Assembly: GCF_042453785.1 (NCBI RefSeq)
Contig: NC_091663.1
Coordinates: 36,973,001-37,037,000 of the forward strand
DNA: 64,000 bases
Direction: 5' to 3'
Source of the DNA: Malus domestica
Taxonomy: Eukaryota > Streptophyta > Magnoliopsida > Rosales > Rosaceae
Each line of letters opens with the position of its first letter. Position 1 is the first letter of the stretch. A program made the position numbers and the translations under genes. Under the pieces are notes generated by a model that was not told where the DNA came from, did not search any database, and saw only the letters and a list, made by a program, of their open reading frames with translations. Below, piece by piece: positions 57,040 to 64,000 of this stretch.

Positions 57040-60000
57040 ATGGGTTCGGAGCTGATTTTCCGAGGGCACGAAGCCGACCAACAGGTGGCGGACACCTATT
57101 CGCCCAAACCCCCAAAGCCGTGGGCCTCCGTGACCCGCCCGATTCACTACTTGCTCCGAGAGCAGCGCCTCGTTTTCATCCTCGTGGGCATTGCTATCGC
57201 CACCGTAGTGTTCACCCTCCTCCCGTCCTCCGCCCCTATTTCTCCGTACGCCACCGGTAACGTCCCGATCTCGAACGAGTACGTCCGGTACGACTTCGAT
57301 TCGTCGGCGACGGCCCATTACAAGCCGGCCTACGACCGACGGTTCGGTTTGAACAGCTGGAATTCTGGCGGCAAGGTGCCTCTGGGGCTGAAACGAAAGG
57401 GGCTCCGGATCGTCGTGACTGGCGGGGCCGGGTTCGTCGGATCGCATCTTGTGGACCGTCTGATTGAGCGAGGCGACAGCGTGATCGTTGTGGACAATTT
57501 CTTCACCGGAAGGAAGGAGAATGTGATGCACCATTTCGGAAACCCGAGGTTCGAGCTCATCCGGCACGACGTCGTTGAGCCTCTTCTGCTCGAGGTCGAC
57601 CAGATCTACCATCTCGCTTGCCCTGCCTCCCCTGTTCATTACAAATTCAACCCTGTCAAGACCATTATATCCTTTCCTACTACAATTTATCGTCATTTTT
57701 TTTTAAAATTTATTTAACATTTAAGTAGTTGCAGAGTCCTTACCAATCAATTAGTGCAGCGGTCATGGCCGACTTGCTGTTGCGGCCAATTGACTGAGGC
57801 GGTCGATAATTGGTCAGGTGGCCAACACTCCTTGATTAATTGGCCAGGGTACAGAACAGTGTCTTTGTCAGTTGGTCAGGCGGTTACATCACCTCGTCTC
57901 TTGAGCTTGACAAGAGTGATCCCGCCTGACCAATTGGCCAATGTGACCGCTTGACAATTGCTTGATCGGCAACTGACCTAACTCATGTCTGCATAACGTT
58001 TTAGTTCCAATTATTGTTGTAAATTTTTTGGAAGCCTTAATTTTGAATCTTTGGAGATGCACAAAACCAATGTGGTGGGGACTCTAAACATGCTGGGTCT
58101 CGCAAAGAGGATCGGCGCGCGGTTCTTGCTGACGAGCACCAGCGAGGTGTACGGCGATCCTCTGCAGCACCCGCAGGTTGAAACCTACTGGGGCAACGTT
58201 AATCCAATCGGTGAGTTTCCCAACATCATCTCTTCTCTCTCCGTTTCTTTACCCGTTTCTACTTGTCGTTACGGCGCACGTTAGCGGCAAGATTTTCGTT
58301 TAGTCTAAACTGCGCGGGACGGGCGTGTACGTTGAACAAGTTACGGAGTCTAGTGTACGTTGAACAAGGTGGGTTGGGGCCACGTGGCCAAACGTTCCTT
58401 GGATCCGGTCGGTTTCCACGGTGAACGGGATACCCGTGATTTGCGGGTCCACTCATCGGACGGTGGGGATTAGTGCTTTCTCCACGTCTCCGCCATGACC
58501 AATGGTGATTGGCAGTAAAATAAGTAATTAGGGGAGGGCAGGAATGTAAAATCGACAGGCGTTATGAGGTTTAGAGTCGGTCTAGATCTGACAGGGTGCA
58601 CAGAGTTTTTGGTCTGTTACCTAACAGGGTAGTTGGCTGTCGAATGGATGACAGGTGTCCGAAGTTGTTACGACGAGGGAAAACGTACGGCCGAGACATT
58701 GACCATGGACTACCACAGAGGAGCTGGAGTTGAGGTATGGTAACATTGGCCGTGTTTCACATTTACCGGTCACATTTATAAATGCAAAGTTTGAATGTTT
58801 TACTAACGTCACATGGATCTAATGTTCAAAAAATCAACCAAATTATTGATATTTTCGTCAAAAAAAAAAAAAAAAAATAATATAAATGGAATTTAAACAA
58901 ATAGCTTCTGATACTGTTCACTTTAACGAAAAATCATATTTTAACAATAAAAAATCAATCATGGTACTATTCACTTTACCTTTTATTTTGTTCTTATTGT
59001 TAAAATTCAAGGTTTTCAAGCTTTTTTTTATCAGTTTTCCTATATAAAAGGGAGTGAAATGTAAATTTTACCTCGTATCGACGAGATATAGAAAAATCAA
59101 TAAATATTGACAATATTTAACGATTCACTACTGAAATTTTGCCAAAAGTCATTGCAGATTCGAACTTGAATTTTTATGAGAAATTTTCATACTAAATCTG
59201 GACGACTCGATATGCTCACGTATTGCAAATTTTCATAATTTCCATCAAGGGAGATATGGATATCAATATCCATCAATATTTGTATAAATTTGCACATCGA
59301 TATCTTCACCTATATTGATATTTTAAACACTGCAAGTTTCACATTTATTGATCATATTAATACAGGTGTCTAGAAATCTTTGGAACTTGTTTTTCTTAAA
59401 TCTTAGAACTAAAGATTTTTGTTTGCAATTTGGTATGTCATTGCAGGTCAGGATTGCTAGGATTTTTAACACTTACGGGCCAAGAATGTGCATAGATGAC
59501 GGCCGTGTTGTTAGTAACTTTGTTGCTCAGGTAAATTGCTTGTATATTTGATTATCTTTCGTTGAAACAGTGAGCTGTTTGTTTTAATGCTAAATGCGGG
59601 ATGGTTGGTGGCAATAATGCAGGCGTTGAGGAAAGAACCGATGACGGTTTATGGTGACGGGAAGCAAACAAGGAGCTTCCAATATGTTTCTGATCTGGTG
59701 AGTGAGTCTACTTCAATACCATATATTAAGAAGTCGGTGTTGTTTATGTTTGCTTTGTTGCGTTGTGCTTAGCTTGGCGGTTTAATACTTCAAATTGCTT
59801 CTTTTAAGGGTTTATAGTATCGAGCCATGTGAAAATTTTATAGTGCAAGATTAGAGACTAAGAAGGTGATTAAAAGTTATTAGTGAATGTTATGTTGCCC
59901 ATGTGCATCGTACAAAGCATTTGAAATCTGTTTGCGAACTAAAATTTGTACAGATTAGATAAATATAATTGATGCTTTTGTGCACATGCTGCGCACTTCA

Positions 60001-60971
60001 TCTCTGATTTAAGCTTAATTAGGCAATGTTTTGCATTTCGATCAGTTTTTTCGTATGAGAGTAATCATCAACATTCGTTTGTTAATTGCATCTTATGTTG
60101 GTAAGTCTGGGTTGACTTGTTTGTGTTCTTGCACCATCGTTGTTTGCTCGGAGGAGTCATATGAATTTTTCAGAATCAAAACTAGTAAACCTCGGAAAAG
60201 CAGGATGTTCGTGTCTTTCACGATGTTTCTTTTGAAAGTTTTATAAATATATTGGAGGAAGTAAACAGTCCAATATAGGGTATCTGGCGCCTGGCGGCGA
60301 TCTGTTTAAGTAGGTATAGAGTAGTACAATTTCCGGTAGACTTTCTTGCAAGTGAGATTTTCTTATGTGCAAGTGTGATTTGGGATAGAATACTTCGTAG
60401 TTGGGCATTTGGGGTGTGCTTTTATCTGTTATGCTGGCAAGCGGAAAGTAGTTTCTTCCACGCATAAGTGATTTTCTGGTTTAGTACTGCTTGTTGCTGA
60501 TGCTGAAAAGTAATATGACACTGCCGTTTTGTGTATCGCAATCCACAACAGGTGGAAGGTCTGATGCGTCTGATGGAAGGTGAACATGTGGGACCTTTCA
60601 ATCTCGGAAACCCGGGTGAATTCACCATGCTCGAACTTGCAAAGGTAAAATTAAGATCAGATGATATCCCTAATCAAATGTTGCAGCTTAATAATTTTCT
60701 GGTTTATCACTTAATTTGTATTTTTTGCTTGTTTGTTGGTTGGTGCTTGCAGGTGGTGCAAGAAACAATCGACCCAGCAGCAAAGATCGAGTATAGGCCG
60801 AACACAGAGGATGACCCCCACAAGAGGAAACCTGATATCACAAAGGCTAAAGACTTACTCGGCTGGCAACCAAAGGTGTCCCTTCAAAAGGGTCTCCCTC
60901 TCATGGTCTCTGACTTCAGGAAACGCATCTTTGGTGACCACAAGGAAGAAGGCGCTACCACAGCCCTGTAA
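57040..60971 (+). CDS. UXS: UDP-glucuronic acid decarboxylase, membrane-anchored (UXS2/UXS4 type)
   Basis: Seven exons: 57040-57666, 58063-58210, 58655-58734, 59447-59530, 59623-59697, 60552-60644 and 60753-60971, giving 441 aa, near the 443-445 aa I recall for the Arabidopsis enzymes. A cytosolic N-terminus is followed by one membrane helix (43-61, [15 protein letters not shown]), as in type II Golgi proteins. The Rossmann NAD motif GGAGFVG spans 128-134 and the catalytic Y264-x3-K268 lies in CYDEGKR. The enzyme converts UDP-glucuronate to UDP-xylose with bound NAD+, supplying xylan and xyloglucan synthesis. Intron 1 (57667-58062) has AT-AC ends and a U12-type donor ATATCCTTT; the other five introns are GT-AG. 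Introns 1 and 3 hold repeats, but the coding sequence is intact. Confidence 0.93.
57667..58062 (+). other. U12-type AT-AC intron in UXS
   Basis: The intron starts ATATCCTTTCC, which fits the minor-spliceosome donor, and ends GATGCAC. Using these ends joins codon ATT (Ile209) to AAA ACC (Lys-Thr) and preserves the family sequence KTIKTNVVGT. A branch-site-like GCCTTAAT lies 20-odd bases before the 3' end. No GT-AG alternative keeps the reading frame and the conserved residues. Confidence 0.85.
57811..57933. repeat. Repeated and inverted TTGGTCAGGCGG words in UXS intron 1
   Basis: TTGGTCAGG(C/T)GG occurs near 57811 and at 57872-57884, and its reverse complement CCGCCTGACCAA lies at 57922-57933. 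The last two could form a hairpin with a loop of about 37 bases. It may be the remnant of a small element. Confidence 0.5.
58895..59042. mobile_element. Small MITE-like repeat in UXS intron 3
   Basis: Related to 26736-26888, sharing AAAAATCATATTTT, TACTATTCACTTTA and CCTTTTATTTTGTTCTTAT with the same order and spacing. A poly(A) run (58859-58877) precedes it. Confidence 0.5.
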
Positions 60972-61734
60972 TATATCTCCCGATGTTAATGTCTTGGCAT
61001 GGCAATTGGCAAATATACTTGAATTCTCACTTGCAAAACTGCAACGGGGAAAGACAGTTCTTTATTTCGTTCTCTTTCCCGTCCAATTCCCAGACAAAAT
61101 ACAGCAGCAAAGATCTCGCAGCAGCAGTAGTAGCAAAAACAGTAGCGTATAAGTTCCAGCACCCGTTTGTATGTCCTTTTGTTCGTTCTGTGTTGTTATC
61201 GTCTTAAAGCTTAATAGAACAGCGAGAGCTTCTCTTTTCCGTCTTCCTATTCTTTTCTGTGCCACCGGTCTCCATTAGAGGCGGCATTGATAAGATTACA
61301 TAAATTTTCATGATATTTACTTCTTGTATTCTGAATTAGCTTCTCAAAATTATTGATCCATTTCATTAGTTACATATCAACGTTCAAACAAAGATGCTTG
61401 TATGCACCAAAAGCCCTAGGTTCGGCGAGGTAAATGTATTTAAAGGGAGAGTTTTTAGCAGCTGGTGCTGCTACGTTTGGCAGTGAACTCGCTTTTGGGT
61501 AAACCGTATCAGGTTACGATCGTTAAAGACCTTTTGTTCCCCTATGCACCTCTTTTGATTTTTGGACTTCGCATCGAAGACATTAAAGAAGGATTGAGAG
61601 AAATAAACAAAGATGTGTGGAAATCATTTTTCTAAAAGTACGATAATCATTAGTTAAGTGTATTTGATATTCGGAGATAGATTGTTATAGAGAGGTCCAT
61701 GAAGCATCTCTAATGGAAACACCGTAATTTTGAG
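60972..61734. other. Convergent 3' flanks of UXS and the hydrolase gene
   Basis: Contains the UXS 3' untranslated region (a CAGCAG-rich stretch at 61100-61135) and, to the right, the 3' flank of the minus-strand hydrolase. No other gene is visible. Confidence 0.5.
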
Positions 61735-63508
61735 TTACACTGGCGAGTGATGTAGCAATCTGCGCCCTCGCAACCCACAAAAATATGATGGCTTCCGCGG
61801 TCGCTGCTTTTTTTTTGGTGTCTGGGGTGGTGGAGATGCCGTGCCGTTCATTTTCAGAATGCCATTCTTAAACGTGTGGATTGGTTGCACCACGACGGAG
61901 TTGTCATCACTCGTGTGCTTCTCGAGCCAAGTTATGATGTCTGCAAAGACGACCTCCACGTTCCCATCGGGCTCTCCCGACGTTAGGCCGTGCCACATTC
62001 CAGGGTACAATTTTATGGTCTTGTCTGTGCTGCTGGCTTTCTCATACAGTGATCTGCTCACTTCTGGGTCTGTAACTGTATCTGCCTCCCCATGCAACAC
62101 GAAGAATGGTAGCCTCACCTGCCCAAATGAATCCCAAAAATCAACGCTAATCGGGTCAATTAGCAATCTAAGTAGTCTAGCATTATTACTGAATCAACTC
62201 AGCAGACGAAGGTTAGACCAGTTGGCCAGCATAGTGTGTCGGTCAAAATATATTGAATAAAATGGAAGCGAAAATACCTCATGCAAAGTGTCTTCAAGGG
62301 TCATGCTAGTTCTCAGCATTTCCAGTGCTGTTTTAAGCCTTGGCCTGTCTTGATATATCAGTTTGTTGGTCCTTATCTGAAAGGGACACCATCTAAACAT
62401 TTAAACTCGATCCATTTCCATCTAACATTTCGAAAAAAAAAAAGTTACAAATTTGAGGCTATCTCGTTCCAGCAGCTTTCGCAAAAGATTCACTTTCGTT
62501 CCCGTATTTTCGATTGCATCAAAATTGGTATTGAGTTTTGCAAATTGTACAAATCCGAGAGAATCGTTAAACTTCTGTTAGGGTAAATTTGACGGACTCG
62601 TAGAAGGAACGTTTTTGGATTGGTACAAAATTTAGAGTAGAGTTAATTGTCACCTTTTCGCGCTTTACAGGATCTTTGAAGGCATAGTCAATGACGTCCT
62701 TGGTGGGTACTATCTTCCATTTGGGAATAATCTCCTCCACTCTGGTTAATACATTGATCACCAGCGGGTGTGGCTTGACCTTTTCTGATATCTACCAAAA
62801 TATTAGACGCAAAAAAAAGGGTCAGTTTAATTTGGTGAACCAAGCTTCACCAACAAAACCAAATCCAAACTTACACGCAAATTGGGATACAACTTGGCTG
62901 CTGAAGGAATCAGCAGCACCCCCTGCTAATCACCGATCACGACTGGATACGTGTCGAAGTTGTTGATTGGACACGTGTCCAGCCGTAATTGGGGATCAGC
63001 AGGGCGTGCTACTAATTCTTCAGCAACCAAGTTCCGTTCCGCAAAGTGTGAGCAAAACTTCAGCCCGATGGTCGGATTAGGTGAGTAGAACTTACACACG
63101 AAATAACTAAACGTAAAATGTAATGTGTGTTACTATTACCTTACACATGGGTGCAACAAGAACAGCACCATTCCAGAATGTGGGATCCTTCTTGTGAAGC
63201 AACAGGGAAACTGCCCCTCCCATGGATTCTCCATACAAAAATCTGCACTTGTCCCGGTACTCCTCCTCCGCTGCGATACCATTTTAAAATCGCTTTCATT
63301 AAAACTAAAATAACTTTGTATCGTCACACTTAAAAACTTCGTAATTGTATTAGATACTAACCACTAATTGATTTGAAGAATTCATTGCAATCGTTGACTA
63401 TGTTTTCGAACTTCTTGATGTAACATCTAGCCCCTCTCGAACGTCCGTGGCCCTCGTAGTCGATTCCAAACACGGCATAGCCCGCGTTAGCTAGGCGAAT
63501 CCCACACT
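61735..63508 (-). CDS. Caffeoylshikimate esterase / monoacylglycerol lipase-like hydrolase, 5' end outside window
   Basis: Five minus-strand exons are visible: 63508-63362, 63270-63140, 62791-62654, 62376-62278 and 62118-61735. All have GT-AG introns and matching phases, and encode about 299 residues up to the stop. The serine hydrolase triad is present: Ser in GESMGG, Asp in HGEADTVTDP and His in GMWHGLTSGEPD. The preceding motif YAVFGIDYEGHGRSRGARC is typical of the plant family that includes caffeoylshikimate esterase (lignin pathway) and monoacylglycerol lipases. The first exon or exons lie beyond 64000. The C-terminus carries a basic tail (PKKKQRPRKPS) after the hydrolase fold. The substrate cannot be set from sequence. 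Confidence 0.85.
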
Positions 63509-63584
63509 CTATGTACATGACCATAGCACATCGAAGTAATTTATCAATTAATGGTTAACATTAAAATAAAAAAGTAATTAAGGA

Positions 63585-64000
63585 TGTGTATTCAATTGGA
63601 ATTTTGAGGGATTTTAATTATTTTAATGAATCTAAGAGTATTCAATCAGGATTCTAAGTGATTCTCTGAAATTCAGTGTGTATTCAATTAGGATTTTAAG
63701 ATAGTTTATTAAAATCCTTAGAAATTCGGGTGTATTCAATTAAAATTTTAAAGATGTTTATAACATTTCAGGTGTATTCAATTAGAATTAGAATTTAAAG
63801 AATTTGGAAAAGTTGAGGAATTAGAGGGAATTAGAGAGATTTTGTAGTGTATTTTAAGCATCCACAAATCTCGCATCTTCTCATGAGATTTGGAGGAAAT
63901 TGAATCAAAATTTTACATAGAATCTCTACAAATCAATTAATGGGAGTGTATTCAATTGAGAATGTGAGATATTTTAATGGATTTATTAATCCATAGATTT
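63585..64000. repeat. GTGTATTCAATT repeat in the first visible intron of the hydrolase gene
   Basis: The word (G/A)(T/A)GTATTCAAT(T/C) followed by an A/T/G-rich segment recurs at about 63586, 63637, 63679, 63730, 63770 and 63946. Spacing is irregular (35-55 bp, then longer). It looks like a tandem-repeat MITE interior and continues beyond the window edge. Confidence 0.6.

Noticed and set aside
57001..57696. 231-aa frame antisense to UXS exon 1
   Set aside because: It mirrors a GC-rich coding exon; the sense strand has strong enzyme motifs and the antisense has none.

Overview
The window is plant nuclear DNA: genes with many short introns, GT-AG splice sites and large blocks of retrotransposons and MITEs. 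The repeat families, namely a Maleae-type non-autonomous LTR element, a Cassandra-type LTR and RTE LINEs with (TTG)n tails, suggest Rosaceae, probably Malus or Pyrus. The species call is an inference from remembered repeat families and was not tested by search.

Seven host genes are supported. In order: a DEAH/DExH-box RNA helicase with two CCCH zinc fingers (1994-8146, +, complete 14-exon model, 1014 aa); an unrecognised plant protein with basic and acidic tracts (17621-19299, +); MZM1-type LYR protein (22623-23692, +); the Brix-domain ribosome-biogenesis protein PPAN (24262-25988, -); a pectin methylesterase inhibitor/21 kDa-type protein (27630-28472, +); a Golgi-type UDP-glucuronate decarboxylase UXS (57040-60971, +), whose first intron looks U12-type AT-AC; and a caffeoylshikimate esterase/monoacylglycerol-lipase-like hydrolase (61735-63508, -) whose 5' end lies beyond the window.

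Between them lie mobile elements. From 9131 to 17464 there is a truncated RTE LINE, a non-autonomous LTR-type element with a 912-bp tandem duplication and a coiled-coil ORF, and an RTE LINE with an intact 1052-aa endonuclease/reverse-transcriptase ORF that stops about 155 bp before the next host gene. From 19697 to 22213 is a MITE cluster with readable target-site duplications (two hAT-like, one Harbinger-like). From 30606 to 44074 is a complete 13.5-kb Ty3/gypsy element of Tat type with 917-bp LTRs (five differences seen) and a 5-bp target duplication. It carries a four-exon antisense gene encoding a 1049-aa protein with a plant mobile domain, with its own TATA box. At 44865 is a Cassandra-type solo LTR with a 5S-rRNA-like region expanded in 103-bp units. 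From 51386 to 55334 is a decayed L1-type LINE with a perfect 15-bp target duplication.

The host genes are unrelated housekeeping and cell-wall genes and do not form a pathway cluster. The most unusual content is the antisense plant-mobile-domain gene inside the Tat element, the AT-AC intron of UXS, the GC-AG intron and duplicated promoter of the helicase, and the expanded Cassandra LTR.
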